From Bacilli bacterium (GTDB taxonomy: Bacteria > Bacillota_I > Bacilli_A > RFN20 > CAG-826): a stretch of 64,000 nucleotides of DNA. The stretch lies in assembly GCA_017502465.1 (NCBI GenBank), contig JAFVUY010000025.1, forward strand, positions 51,846 through 115,845. Reading direction: 5' to 3'. Below the pieces are notes generated by a model. It was given only the letters and a program-made list of their open reading frames with translations. It searched no databases and had not been told where the DNA came from. Below, piece by piece: positions 24,650 through 34,600 of the stretch (positions within the stretch are counted from its first letter, which is position 1; each line of letters opens with the position of its first letter). The position numbers were made by a program, and so were the translations under genes.

Positions 24650-26371
24650 CTAATTGTCCTTTCCGAATAGTTGACTAAAGATTGCTTCTAATACTTGAAC
24701 AACTATTCCATTACCAGCTTGTTTATATTGTTGCGATGAACTAACACCGGAAGCTTGAATCTTGTCGATTTGTTCATCGTTCCAACCCATTAATCTGAGA
24801 CACTCTCTAGCGGTTAACTTACGGATTCTTAAGTTATACTTAACTGATGGTCTCTCTGAGGAAGTTAAAGAAATAGACTCATCGTGAGTCCTCTTTCCTC
24901 TTCCATATCCGTGTGGGTAAGATGTCGAAGCCATTTGGCCTTCTTTGAATTCATCTACCACATCACTATCTACGTACCTTCGAATGTTTCCATCCTCAGT
25001 AAATAATTCTTTTTCAAGGTCTGAATAGAGTGTTTCATCTTTGATGACCACTCCAATATTGTCACCACCCGCCGTTGTAACAGTTTGAGAGATGCCCTTT
25101 TGAACAGTGCCACGATGGTATTCCATCCTTCCGCTAATATCGACTGCATCTCCTTCTTCGGCTAAGAGGTAGCCTTTCTTTGTGTTGTTTTTAATTGGAA
25201 TTGCCGTTACTGTTCCGTGGTTTTCCATCACTGTTGGAGATAATCCTTCAGTGTCCACTACTCTAGCGGCATTATGACCACTAGGTGTGTACTTGCCTAA
25301 AACAACTACCCCAAGTTCATCAGCTCTAGTTGTAATTGTAGGAGTAACACCATCTTCACCAACTTTAGGGCTTTTTGGTCGAGAATGATTAACAACATCA
25401 CCCTCATTAACTTCGCCTTTTTGAATAAGATCATCGCAAAGTTTTTCTTTTTCTAATCTTTCAGCGATGAAAGTACCGTTAGAATCAGACACACGTGTAG
25501 TGATTGTGCCCGCTACATCTTTTTTAACATTGCGATTATAAGCATCAATAAAGTCACCATCTTCAACTTCGTTTTCTTCTAACGTTTCATCAAGTGCTTT
25601 GTTACCAAACTTTTCCACTACGAAGTTATCAGTTGGCCTACTACCAGCTAAGGTTGTAACTGAATTGCCAACTTCTTGATTATCTCTTCCGATGTTTTGA
25701 AGGAATCTTTCTCTTCGTGGATAATTGCCTGTTCCATCGGACATAAAGCAATTAATCATTTTTTGGGAAAGATAATATCTCTCTTCAACCTCCGCTTCTA
25801 ACAAGTCCTTTAGTTTTAACTTTAATTCTTGTTTCTCTGGGAAGATGAATGGAGTATGTGATCCTCTAATGGAAACGCAGAAAACACGTTCCCTGTTCTG
25901 AGGGATACCATAATCTTTTGCGTTTAATACCTTCCAATAGTTCGTATAACCGATGGAAGAGAGAAAATCGAGCCATTTATCGAAGTCAGCCTTAAAACGC
26001 TTAGAAACGAGGTTTTTGACGTTTTCTAACAGTAAATAAGTTGGAAGCGTTCCTTCATCGTTAGCAATCTTAAGTAATCTTTCAACTTCGTATAGGAGTC
26101 CACTTCTAGTTCCTTCAGTGATTCCAGCGAGTTTACCAGCAACGGAAACATCCTGACATGGGAAGCTGTAAGTCCATAGGTCTGCTTGAGGAAGTCTCTC
26201 TATCTTAGTGATATCACCAAGATTATTTGCTGATCCGTGAAGTGCTTCGTATGACTTAATTGCATATTTATCGATTTCAGATATCGCCACTACTTCGTGT
26301 TCAACACCGATGTTTTTAAGAGCTTGATGCTGACTTCCTATACCGGCAAATAATTCAATGATTTTTAACAT
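24650..26371 (-). CDS. DNA (cytosine-5) methyltransferase with repeated target-recognition units
   Basis: The product is 573 residues. Motif I is FAGIGSQHQAL (about 8-18), motif IV is SFPCQDVSVAG with the catalytic Cys, motif VI is LLENVKNL, motif VIII is QNRERVFCVSI, and motif X is QAGNGIVVQVLEAIF near the end. Between about residues 215 and 500, where one target-recognition domain is usual, there are about six diverged copies of a unit with SVTTLAG, TITTRVSD, TITTRADEL, TVMENHG and TVTTAGG cores, each followed by a GVVI-like strand. Such arrays occur in multispecific phage methyltransferases that protect against several restriction enzymes. Confidence 0.94.
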   Translation of the reverse strand: MLKIIELFAGIGSQHQALKNIGVEHEVVAISEIDKYAIKSYEALHGSANNLGDITKIERLPQADLWTYSFPCQDVSVAGKLAGITEGTRSGLLYEVERLLKIANDEGTLPTYLLLENVKNLVSKRFKADFDKWLDFLSSIGYTNYWKVLNAKDYGIPQNRERVFCVSIRGSHTPFIFPEKQELKLKLKDLLEAEVEERYYLSQKMINCFMSDGTGNYPRRERFLQNIGRDNQEVGNSVTTLAGSRPTDNFVVEKFGNKALDETLEENEVEDGDFIDAYNRNVKKDVAGTITTRVSDSNGTFIAERLEKEKLCDDLIQKGEVNEGDVVNHSRPKSPKVGEDGVTPTITTRADELGVVVLGKYTPSGHNAARVVDTEGLSPTVMENHGTVTAIPIKNNTKKGYLLAEEGDAVDISGRMEYHRGTVQKGISQTVTTAGGDNIGVVIKDETLYSDLEKELFTEDGNIRRYVDSDVVDEFKEGQMASTSYPHGYGRGKRTHDESISLTSSERPSVKYNLRIRKLTARECLRLMGWNDEQIDKIQASGVSSSQQYKQAGNGIVVQVLEAIFSQLFGKDN

Positions 26372-26387
26372 AAGACCTCCAATCCAA

Positions 26388-26411
26388 TAAAAAAGCCCCT
26401 AACTAGGAGCT
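26388..26411 (-). terminator. terminator between terminase large subunit and methyltransferase genes
   Basis: On the minus strand AGCTCCT and AGGGGCT pair (one T-G) around a 4-base loop, followed by TTTTTTATT. It overlaps the terL stop codon. It would lower expression of the downstream late genes unless read through. Confidence 0.65.
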
Positions 26412-28043
26412 CATATTTGTGTAATCGTTTTTGTACCTATTCAGTACGGCATAAGCAATGATTAATGCAACGCATCCATCAATACGCTTATATTTGCTAT
26501 TCATTTTGCTTGGTTGAATGTTTCCATTAACATCCACTTTAGCCTGAGTGTTAGCAAGACACCATTTAAGAATCGGATTATTATCATAGATAACACCCTT
26601 ATTTTTTAAGTCTGCTTCAAGTTGTTTCATTGGTTCGCTAAGAGTAAATATACCTTGACGAATCTTTTCCATATTGAAGCCGTGTTCTTCCATTTCATTT
26701 ACCCAATACTGTGCATTCCAAGGATCATAGCCAATCCATAATGGTCTAATACCATATTCACGAACCATTTGAAGAAACCACTCAGTCACTTTAGTAAAGT
26801 CATTTTGACTTCCATCAGTTAGCGTGATTAATCCTCGTTTGATCCATAAATCATATGGGGCACTATCTTCTTGGATTCTTTTCTGCACCACTTCACTAGG
26901 CATAAAGAAATGTGGAACGATATACTTCTTGCCTTCTTTAATGACAAGGAGCAAAGCACAGGTAAGGTCAGTCGTGGATGATAAGTCGACACCGCCAATA
27001 GCATATGAATCTCTAAGAAATTCAATATCAAATGTGGTTTCGTTATTTAAATCATCAAACGATAACCAAGTACCTGATTCTAACTGTTTAATATTGAAGT
27101 CTTTACAAAGCATCGTGACTCTTGTAGAAAGGTCATTCTTTGATTTGTTCATAATGTCCTCTAAATAGGAAATTGCCTTAACTCTTCCTAAGGAAGGATT
27201 TGACTTAACCCAAGAGGATTTATCGTTATAGACTTCTTCGGTTGAATCTTGTGTGTAAAGCCAAGGAAGGATTCTATCGTCTTCGATTTCGCCTTTGATG
27301 ACCTTACGTACATATTCAAGTTTTCTATCCAAAAAACCACTGACTACATTACCTTCGGTTGTGATAATGAACATCAATGGTTCTCGTTTGGTTGATTGAG
27401 ATTGTTTAATAGCGTCATAGACTTTTGAATCAGACATTTGATGTGCCTCGTCTATACAAGCTATTTCAACATTGTATCCATCCAAGTTGCGTGACTGCGC
27501 GGATAACTTCTTAATTTTGTTTTTATTGCGTGGGGAATAGATGAAGAATAAGTTCTTTCTACTTCTATTCTCTTTCGAGAGTGCCTTGGATTGCTCTCTC
27601 ATATTATTGATTTCCTCAAAGAGAATTGATGCTTGGTCATTGGTGTTAGAAGCACAAATGATGTCCACACCACCACTAGACAAGAAGAATTCAGCAAGAT
27701 CAATTCCCGCTACAAAGGTTGTTTTTCCGTTCTTACGAGCAATAAGAAGTAACGCTTCAGTAAATCTTCTAAGTCCAGTTTCGGAGTATTTAAATCCATA
27801 TGCTGTTTGAAGAAATGCTTTTTCCCAAAGTTCAAGAACGAATGGTTGACCATTAAATGGAGATTTAGTGTGCTTACAAAAAGTCTCAATAAAATTGATT
27901 CTTAATTCACCAGGCTTTTCATCAAAGAAATATTTTGAATTATCTAAATCACTTATAAGTGAATCAAGAACTGTCTTTAATTCATTGCCAACCTTAATCT
28001 TTCCAAGTTCAATCTCATCATAGTATTGCTTTAGGTAGTTCAT
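26403..28043 (-). CDS. terL: terminase large subunit
   Basis: The product is 546 residues. The ATPase domain has Walker A in LLIARKNGKTTFVAG (about 90-105) and Walker B in IACIDEAHQM. The nuclease domain begins SYAIGGVDLSSTTDLT and has YDPWNAQYW later. It is the HK97/P27-type large terminase that cuts and pumps phage DNA into proheads. It abuts the small subunit gene. Confidence 0.95.
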   Translation of the reverse strand: MNYLKQYYDEIELGKIKVGNELKTVLDSLISDLDNSKYFFDEKPGELRINFIETFCKHTKSPFNGQPFVLELWEKAFLQTAYGFKYSETGLRRFTEALLLIARKNGKTTFVAGIDLAEFFLSSGGVDIICASNTNDQASILFEEINNMREQSKALSKENRSRKNLFFIYSPRNKNKIKKLSAQSRNLDGYNVEIACIDEAHQMSDSKVYDAIKQSQSTKREPLMFIITTEGNVVSGFLDRKLEYVRKVIKGEIEDDRILPWLYTQDSTEEVYNDKSSWVKSNPSLGRVKAISYLEDIMNKSKNDLSTRVTMLCKDFNIKQLESGTWLSFDDLNNETTFDIEFLRDSYAIGGVDLSSTTDLTCALLLVIKEGKKYIVPHFFMPSEVVQKRIQEDSAPYDLWIKRGLITLTDGSQNDFTKVTEWFLQMVREYGIRPLWIGYDPWNAQYWVNEMEEHGFNMEKIRQGIFTLSEPMKQLEADLKNKGVIYDNNPILKWCLANTQAKVDVNGNIQPSKMNSKYKRIDGCVALIIAYAVLNRYKNDYTNMSS

Positions 28044-28381
28044 TAGGACTTACCATTCTTTGTCATGAAGGATTCGAACTCATCTTCTTCATCTTCAATT
28101 TGTTTACCAAAGATTGTATTCAAAGTTTTAATAATTCCTTGGTAAGCAGAGACTGATTGGAGATAAGCTTTGTAGCTTGGATTGATACTTGGAACCCCTT
28201 TATTGTTGACAATTGTGATGCCTTCCTCAGCGATTTTTCCCTGTAATTCATCCATATTTACCTTTAAAAACGCTGCTTTTTTGAATAATTCATCCACCAT
28301 TTTCTTTTTGATTTCATCCGAATTTTGGAAGAGCGACTTTAGTCGGTTATATTCTTTTGTGATATTTGTTTTCTTATTCAT
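28043..28381 (-). CDS. terS: terminase small subunit, P27 family
   Basis: I start this at the ATG at 28381, with GGAGG five bases before it; a longer frame to 28453 would run through the packaging-site-like region. The product is 112 residues with the P27-type block ITIVNNKGVPSINPSYKAY followed by a helical end. It recognises phage DNA for packaging. The candidate recognition structure lies directly upstream. Confidence 0.88.
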   Translation of the reverse strand: MNKKTNITKEYNRLKSLFQNSDEIKKKMVDELFKKAAFLKVNMDELQGKIAEEGITIVNNKGVPSINPSYKAYLQSVSAYQGIIKTLNTIFGKQIEDEEDEFESFMTKNGKS

Positions 28382-28419
28382 AGTGCCTCCTACAGGAAAA
28401 AACGAATTTGAAAAATTTA

Positions 28420-28483
28420 TCCCACGCATTTTAGAGGTTTGGTCCCACGGCACTTTAGTGAATCAAACAAAATGCTAGGTGGG
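28420..28483. other. candidate packaging (cos or pac) site
   Basis: Between HNH fragment and terS is a nested inverted repeat: CCCAC (28421-28425) with GTGGG (28479-28483), GCATTTT (28426-28432) with AAAATGC (28469-28475), and GTTTG (28437-28441) with CAAAC (28464-28468). Inside it TCCCACG-CATTTTAG is repeated as TCCCACGGCACTTTAG 23 bases on. Packaging sites of HK97-like phages with an HNH gene lie in exactly this position. Confidence 0.5.
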
Positions 28484-28655
28484 GGGAGTATTTTTCTCTT
28501 TCTTCCCAACTAAATTTCCTTCCTTGTCCCACTCATAAGTCCTTGAGCCTCCAAACCTTTGGTGCTCCTCGTTATGACACTCAGTACATAGAAGGATTAA
28601 GTTATCTTGATTAATAGTTATATTAGGATCAGTGACATTCTTTGGAGTTAAGTGG
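28475..28655 (-). pseudogene. HNH endonuclease, C-terminal fragment cut at the tRNA-Leu 3' end
   Basis: The C-terminal half of a phage HNH nuclease is clear: HLTPKNVTDPNITIN, then NLILLCTECHNEEH with the two Cys and the His of the zinc-binding finger. The N-terminal half with the first Cys pair and the catalytic HH is missing. The reading frame continues upstream only into the tRNA-Leu gene (28653-28738) on the same strand, so it cannot make the full enzyme. HNH nucleases beside terminases take part in DNA packaging of cos phages. The break marks the element border. Confidence 0.8.
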
Positions 28656-28738
28656 TACAGGCGATGGGAGTCGAACCCACACGTCATCTCTGACAGTAGA
28701 TTTTGAGTCTACCGCGGCTGCCATTACGCCACGCCTGC
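28653..28738 (-). tRNA. tRNA-Leu (anticodon CAA)
   Basis: It folds as a class II tRNA: acceptor GCAGGCG with CGCCTGT, anticodon arm GTAGA-CTCAAAA-TCTAC, a long variable arm, T-loop GTTCGACTC and an encoded CCA. The first pair of the acceptor is G1-U72 rather than G-C. The CCA end is fused to the HNH fragment. Confidence 0.92.
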
Positions 28739-28784
28739 ATATCAATAATATTATATAGTGATAATTAATATTTTCAATCAATTT

Positions 28785-28861
28785 TGGCGTGCTTGACACG
28801 AGTCGAACGTGTGACCTCAACCTTCGGAGGGTTGCGCTCTATCCTACTGAGCTACAAGCAC
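28785..28861 (-). tRNA. tRNA-Arg (anticodon CCG)
   Basis: The acceptor stem GTGCTTG pairs with CAAGCAC, the anticodon arm is CAACC-CTCCGAA-GGTTG, the T-arm is ACACG-TTCGACT-CGTGT, and CCA is encoded. All stems are well formed. Confidence 0.93.
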
Positions 28862-28888
28862 ATTAATTGATTGATTCATCCCTAAGGA

Positions 28889-28974
28889 TGGTGCGGCCGA
28901 GAAGACTTGAACTTCCATGATTAGTAATCACTAGGTTCTGACTCTAGCGCGTCTACCAATTCCGCCACGACCGC
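28889..28974 (-). tRNA. tRNA-Leu (anticodon CAG)
   Basis: The acceptor GCGGTCG pairs with CGGCCGC, the loop GTCAGAA carries anticodon CAG, a long variable arm is present and CCA is encoded. The last anticodon-stem pair is an A-C mismatch. Confidence 0.9.
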
Positions 28975-28980
28975 ACTTAA

Positions 28981-30630
28981 CTATTTTCTTTTTTCATCCT
29001 CTTCTTTTTGAAGAGTTTTGAAATCGATTTTTCCTAATAAGGTTCTTGGTAATTCTTTTCTGAATTCAATTTCTTTTGGAACTGCCCAACGAATTAAATA
29101 TTTTTGACATGTATCCATAATTCTATGTCTCATATCTTCTTCATCAAAATATTTAGCTACAACAAATACTTTAATCGCAGAAACAAGTCTAGGATCCGGG
29201 ATTGAAATCGCACAGGCAGATTCAACTCCTGCGACTGTTTCAATAAGGTGTTCAATTTCAGATGGGAAAACTCCAACACCAGAAACTTTGACTACTCTTT
29301 TCTTACGTTGCTTAAAGAAAACAAAGTTTTCTTCATCCATATATCCCAAATCACCTGTATGTAAATAACCATCAATAACCGCTTCTTTTGTAGCTTTTTC
29401 ATCATTGAAATAACCGATCATGTTAGTAGGTGATTTAATACAAATTTCACCGATTTCTCCTCTTGGGAGTTCTTTGTTATCATCATCTAAAATTTTAATA
29501 TCCATTCCAGAACTTGGATAACCAATAGAGCCTAATTTGTTATGTTCATGGGTGTTAACAATAACAACAGAGATAGATTCTGTTAAACCATATCCTTCAA
29601 AGAGTCTTGCTCTTGCCCCATTTTTAATTAAAACATTATCAAATTTTTCTTTAAGTGTCGAATTCATTGAATCTCCGCCTAAGAAGCAAGCTTGAAGCCA
29701 TCTTAATCTTTTGTTTTCGGTAAACTTTTTGTCTCTTAACAAACTTTCAAAAGCATTAGGAACACAAATAAAGCACCCCATCTTCAAATCGTTAAATGCG
29801 CTGATCGCAGCCTTATTAGAAAATTTAGGAATAAGTGCTAAACACATACCACAATAGAAAGTCGCGTGCATAGTAATACATAGACCAAATCCATGGAAAG
29901 ATGGAAGGATGCCCATCATTCCTAAACCTTTCGTGTCTTCTTCTCCATCTACGCACAAATATTCATATGCGTGAGAGGCTGAGAAATTAAACGCACGAGA
30001 AGATAACATAATGGTTTTTGGCTCTCCAGTTGTAGATCCGCTATGAAGGAGGATGCCACATTCATCAATAAATGAATTATCAACTTTTTCAATTCTTGGT
30101 CCTTTATATTTAAGGTCGTGTAAATAAGTAAATCCTTCAAATTTTCTCGCTTTAGATAATTTTTTACGGATTTTTCTATTTAAGAAAGTGTGATAAATAA
30201 ATCTTTTTAAAGGTGGGAGATAATCTTCAACACGAGTAACAATAATCTCTTTAGAGATTTGACGATATTTTTCAACTTCTTTTGCCACTCTTTGTTCGAA
30301 CAAGAAAGCAACTTTTGTTTTAGTCTTTTTCATTATTTCTCTAATTTGGTTATATGGGGTGAATGGGTGGACCATATTAGCGATCGCACCAATCTTGTTC
30401 ACCGCATAAAACAAAATTAAAGTATCAGGGATGTTAGGTTGGGCAATCAAAATAACATCGCCTTTTCTAATGCCTAATTGGTTATATAAAATATCCGCAG
30501 TTTTATCGATAAGTTTTAAAAAACGCTTATAAGAGATGGTTCTTCCTTGATAATAAAGGGCTTTCAAACGAGGATCGCTTTTCGCACGTGCTTCAACAAC
30601 TTCATATAATGAATAATTTTCTGCGTTCAT
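28981..30630 (-). CDS. acyl-CoA synthetase-like AMP-forming ligase
   Basis: The product is 549 residues, the usual length for ANL-family enzymes. The ATP-binding P-loop is LLHSGSTTGEPKTIM (about 190-204), followed by LFEGYGLTES, then GYLHTGDLGYMDEENF and the hinge FKQRKKRVVKVSG with the C-terminal catalytic Lys region LPRTLLGKIDFK. It activates a carboxylic acid as an acyl adenylate, then probably loads CoA or a carrier. The substrate cannot be read. It follows a DUF1624 membrane protein by five bases, so the two may act together in lipid or envelope modification. Confidence 0.85.
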   Translation of the reverse strand: MNAENYSLYEVVEARAKSDPRLKALYYQGRTISYKRFLKLIDKTADILYNQLGIRKGDVILIAQPNIPDTLILFYAVNKIGAIANMVHPFTPYNQIREIMKKTKTKVAFLFEQRVAKEVEKYRQISKEIIVTRVEDYLPPLKRFIYHTFLNRKIRKKLSKARKFEGFTYLHDLKYKGPRIEKVDNSFIDECGILLHSGSTTGEPKTIMLSSRAFNFSASHAYEYLCVDGEEDTKGLGMMGILPSFHGFGLCITMHATFYCGMCLALIPKFSNKAAISAFNDLKMGCFICVPNAFESLLRDKKFTENKRLRWLQACFLGGDSMNSTLKEKFDNVLIKNGARARLFEGYGLTESISVVIVNTHEHNKLGSIGYPSSGMDIKILDDDNKELPRGEIGEICIKSPTNMIGYFNDEKATKEAVIDGYLHTGDLGYMDEENFVFFKQRKKRVVKVSGVGVFPSEIEHLIETVAGVESACAISIPDPRLVSAIKVFVVAKYFDEEDMRHRIMDTCQKYLIRWAVPKEIEFRKELPRTLLGKIDFKTLQKEEDEKRK

Positions 30631-30635
30631 ACATT

Positions 30636-31517
30636 TTAAACTCCTTTGCTAAAAATAATTCTAAGTATTTCAAATAATGGGAATAAAATAACTTGATGTC
30701 CTAAATAGAACCATATCGCGTGTCTTCCAACAAAACAAAATGGTCTTTCAAAATTATAACGATTTTTAAAGATAGATTTCTTGTTTTTATATAAAAATTT
30801 TGCCACTAAAGCTCCTAAGAAAAAGAATCCAATATAGGGGAATAAAGGCATATAATCGCCTTGAGCGATTCCCATTGTTTCAACTCTTCCATATACAAAG
30901 CAGTTTCTAATTGGATCCCATGATGATCTTAAAAACTCAGGTGACCATAAAACTGGAATATAAACATTGTTAGTAAATCCAGGAATAGTAGTTAAGAATG
31001 GAACGAAATAAACAGTAATTAAAACGGACAATAAAGCAAAAGAGGCAATTGGTTTCCAAGAATATTTTTGGAATAAACAATAAAATATTGTGGAAAAAGC
31101 AAGAACTCCAATAACATTAAAATCTATTCTAACTGCTCCATTATTAACAAAAACTTGCATAACATTAGTGACAACTAACAAAGAAGAATAAACCACTAAT
31201 AACAATCCTGCTCTTTTCCAGTTATTCTTTGAAAAAGCAGAAGATAATCCAGAAATAAATGTAAAACCAAATAGGACGAGTGGTCTAATAACACTTCTTG
31301 CGTCGCTATACCAATAGAAACTAAAAACTTTATATAAGCCATTTAAAAATGGGATTGAAGTATTAACTAAACCAAATTGCCAAAGTTTTAAAAATATATG
31401 ATCCAAAATAACAATAATCATCAAAAGACCGCGAACAAAATCAACTTCGTGAACCCTTTTTTCAAAAGCACCAAGTCTTGAGATGTTTTTAGTTTGTTGA
31501 TTAACTGCTTCTACCAT
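30636..31517 (-). CDS. DUF1624 / acyltransferase-like membrane protein
   Basis: The product is 293 residues with about seven to eight membrane segments. The start HEVDFVRGLLMIIVILDHIF is the typical signature of the DUF1624 and heparan-alpha-glucosaminide acetyltransferase-like group, where Arg, Asp and His of that motif are conserved. The end has FVGRHAIWFYLGHQVILFP, also typical. It may move an acyl group across or onto the membrane. It precedes the ligase gene in a two-gene unit set between tRNA genes. No Shine-Dalgarno site is visible before its start codon. Confidence 0.75.
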   Translation of the reverse strand: MVEAVNQQTKNISRLGAFEKRVHEVDFVRGLLMIIVILDHIFLKLWQFGLVNTSIPFLNGLYKVFSFYWYSDARSVIRPLVLFGFTFISGLSSAFSKNNWKRAGLLLVVYSSLLVVTNVMQVFVNNGAVRIDFNVIGVLAFSTIFYCLFQKYSWKPIASFALLSVLITVYFVPFLTTIPGFTNNVYIPVLWSPEFLRSSWDPIRNCFVYGRVETMGIAQGDYMPLFPYIGFFFLGALVAKFLYKNKKSIFKNRYNFERPFCFVGRHAIWFYLGHQVILFPLFEILRIIFSKGV

Positions 31518-31538
31518 AATTTTTAAAAACCGTATTTC

Positions 31539-31615
31539 TGGTCGAGACGATGGGATTCGAACCCACGGCCTCCTGGTCCCGAACCAGGCGCACTACCAAG
31601 CTGTGCTACGTCTCG
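31539..31615 (-). tRNA. tRNA-Pro (anticodon CGG)
   Basis: The acceptor CGAGACG pairs with CGTCTCG, the anticodon arm is CCTGG-TTCGGGA-CCAGG, the T-arm is GTGGG-TTCGAAT-CCCAT, and CCA is encoded. The gene begins one base after the end of polC. Confidence 0.95.
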
Positions 31616-31616
31616 A

Positions 31617-34600
31617 TTAGAAATCAAATAACGATAATTGGTCTGACTCTGGAAGACCTTTTAATACTCCTAATTCTTTTAAATCTTTGACGTTTGTGTT
31701 GTTTAATTTTGTTCTAGCAAGTAAATCTTCTATTGAATAGAATTCTCTTTCTTTTCTTGCTTCAACGACTGATATAGCCGCGGATTCTCCTAAACCATCC
31801 AAGGTTGTAAATGGAGGAATTAAACATTTATTCTCGTGATCGACAACGAATTTTGTCGCATCAGATTTTTCAATATCAATATTTGAGAAAGTGTAACCTC
31901 TTTGAACCATTTCGATCGCGATATTAAGCGTTTTATTAATTTCTTCTTCAATCGCACTTAAAGATTCTCCTTTAGTTCTTGATCTAAGTTTAAAAGAGTC
32001 TAATTTTTCAATGATTGCAGATTCACCTTTAATCATTGTTTGAATATCATATTTCTTCGCTCGAACAGAGAAATATGTCGCATAGAATTCAAGTGGATAA
32101 TAAACTTTAAAATATCCAACACGAATCGCCATCATAACATATGCAGTAGCGTGACCTTTAGGGAACATGTATTTAATCAGCTTACAAGATTTGATGTAAT
32201 ATTCAGGAACCTTGTTCGCTAACATAATCTCCTCGTATTCAGGTCTAACACCTTTACCTCTTCTAACCTCTTCCATGATTTGGAAAGCAACTTGAGATGG
32301 AAGTCCTTTTGAAATTAAATAAGTCATAATATCATCACGACATCCAATAACTTCTGGAAGAGTACAAATTCCATCATGAATTAATTGCTCAGCGTTGCCA
32401 TTCCAAACGTCAGTACCATGAGATAGACCAGAAATGATAACAAGTTCAGAGAATGTTGTTGGTAAAGTATCATTTAAGATTCCACGAACAAAGTTCGTTC
32501 CGAATTCTGGAATCGCCATCGCACCTGTTTGTTGGGCGAGATAATTACGTTTTAAGCCTAAAGCCTTGTTAGAAGAGAATAAACTTAAAACTTTTGGGTC
32601 ATTCATAGGAATTGTTTTCACATCAATTCCAGTTAAATCCGCCATCATCTTAAGTGCCATAGGGTCAACGTGACCTAACATATCTAATTTTAAAACTGTT
32701 TCATCGATAGAGTGGAAATCGAAGTGAGTAGTTTTCCATGAAGCATTAACTTCATCTGCAGGATATTGAATAGGTGTGAAATCGTTAACTTCGCAGTAAT
32801 CAGGAATAACAACAATACCACCAGGGTGTTGTCCTGTTGTACGTTTAACATCGACACATCCAGCAGCAAGGAAAGCCACTTTGGCTCTACTTACTTCATC
32901 TGGATTAAGACCACTTCTTTCTAAATATCCTCTTGCAAAACCAAAAGCAGTTTTTTCAGCGACCGTTTCAATAGTGCCCGCTCTAAAGACATTATCAGCA
33001 CCTAAAAGTTCTTTGGTGTATTCATGGGCAATCGCTTGATAATCACCAGGGAAGTTAAGATCGATATCAGGGGTCTTATCAGCGTGGAAACCAAGGAAGG
33101 TTTCAAAAGGAATATTTTGTCCGTCATGAACAAGTTCAGTGCCACAAATTGGACACTTTTTATTTGGCAAATCATAACCAGACTTAATGTCTGGATGAGT
33201 TTCACTCGTCCATTCTAAATGTTTACATTTAGGACATCTATAATGTGGAGGTAATGGGTTAACTTCTGTAATAGACGCCATCGTGGCAACAAAGGAAGAC
33301 CCAACAGAACCACGAGAACCTACTAAGAAGCCATCATCTTCAGCTTTTTTAACAATTTTATGAGCAATGTAATAAATAACAGAATATCCGTTATTAATAA
33401 TACCGTCTAATTCAACTTCAAGACGTTTTCTAATCAATTCTGGAACAGGATCTCCATAAAGTTCTTTCGCTTTGTTGAAGCACATATCGGTTAATATTTG
33501 TTCACAGTTTTCAATTTTTGGTGTGAATAATTTATTATTTGGAACTGGAACAATTGAATCAATCATGTCAGCGACAATATTAGTGTTTTTAACAACGATT
33601 TCATAAGCTTTTTCTTCACCTAAGAAATCAAAATCACAAAGCATTTCATCTGTAGTTCTTAAATGTTGATCAGGATTTTCAAATTCTCCAAATTTACCAT
33701 GTTCACGGGCGTATGGCATTAATGGGTGTGGAATTCCTCCAACAGCTTTAGATGAAATATAAACATCTCTAAAGATTTTATCTTCAGGTTCGCAATAATG
33801 GACATCGCCTGTCGCAACAACAATCTTATTAATATCATCTGCTGCTTTGACAAGGTCTTTAACCATTGTTTCAAGTTGTGAATCACTTTCGATATCTCCA
33901 ATGTTCACTAAATATGAATAATTGGATTTTGGTTGCACTTCGATATAGTCATAGAAAGACATAACTTCTTTAAGTCTTTCTTCGTTATAGTAACGAAGAG
34001 TGTTAAAAACTTCTCCGTTAAAACAAGCCGAGCCAAGCAATAAACCTTCTCTATGTTTAATAAGTTCTCTTCTTGGAACCCTAGGCCCATCTGCATAATA
34101 TTCACAGTGAGATAGAGATACGAGTTTATATAAATTTTTTAAACCTTCTTTTGTTTTAACAAGAGCGACAACGTGGAATGGTCTAATATGTTTTAAAAGT
34201 GATTTTGGCGTTTTTAAATCTGCAAGTTGAGCGTGAGTCATCTTCAAATTATCCTTTGTTAAAAGGGCGAGCATTGGTTGCCAAACGCTATTTAAAACAG
34301 AGGCGTCATAGTCCGCTCTATGGGCGCTTTCTTCGTCATATCGAACTTCCATATTTCTACATAAAGCACCAAGATTATGTCTTCTTGCTTCTGGGAACAA
34401 ATATCTAGATAAGGCAAGAGTGTCAATAACTGGGTTATTCATTTTTTCATAACCATGTTTTTTAAGGGCTTCTTGAAGGAAACCAACGTCGAATTCAGCG
34501 TTATGAGAAATTAAAATAGAATCTCCAATAAATTCGATGATTTTTGGAAGAACTTCTTCTAATGTTGGTTTATTTTTAAGCATTCCATCTGTAATATCGG

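Larger units (their letters stand above)
6250..28655. mobile_element. HK97-like siphophage prophage, late half only
   Basis: Everything from the truncated HNH gene to the two recombinases is on the minus strand in the usual siphophage order: packaging, capsid, neck, tail, lysis, recombinases. The right border is sharp: the HNH gene loses its N-terminal part exactly at the CCA end of a tRNA-Leu gene. The left border is inferred to lie between the recombinase stop at 6340 and the PolC-like gene start at 6049. No repressor, replication, single-strand binding or helicase gene is visible inside, and no endolysin. The early module is either deleted or lies left of position 1. The genes themselves look intact, with good ribosome sites and no stop codons. 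Confidence 0.85.

Noticed and set aside
28475..28687. Taking the 70-codon HNH frame as an intact small gene
   Set aside because: Its ATG lies inside the tRNA-Leu gene, and the N-terminal half of the HNH domain is missing.
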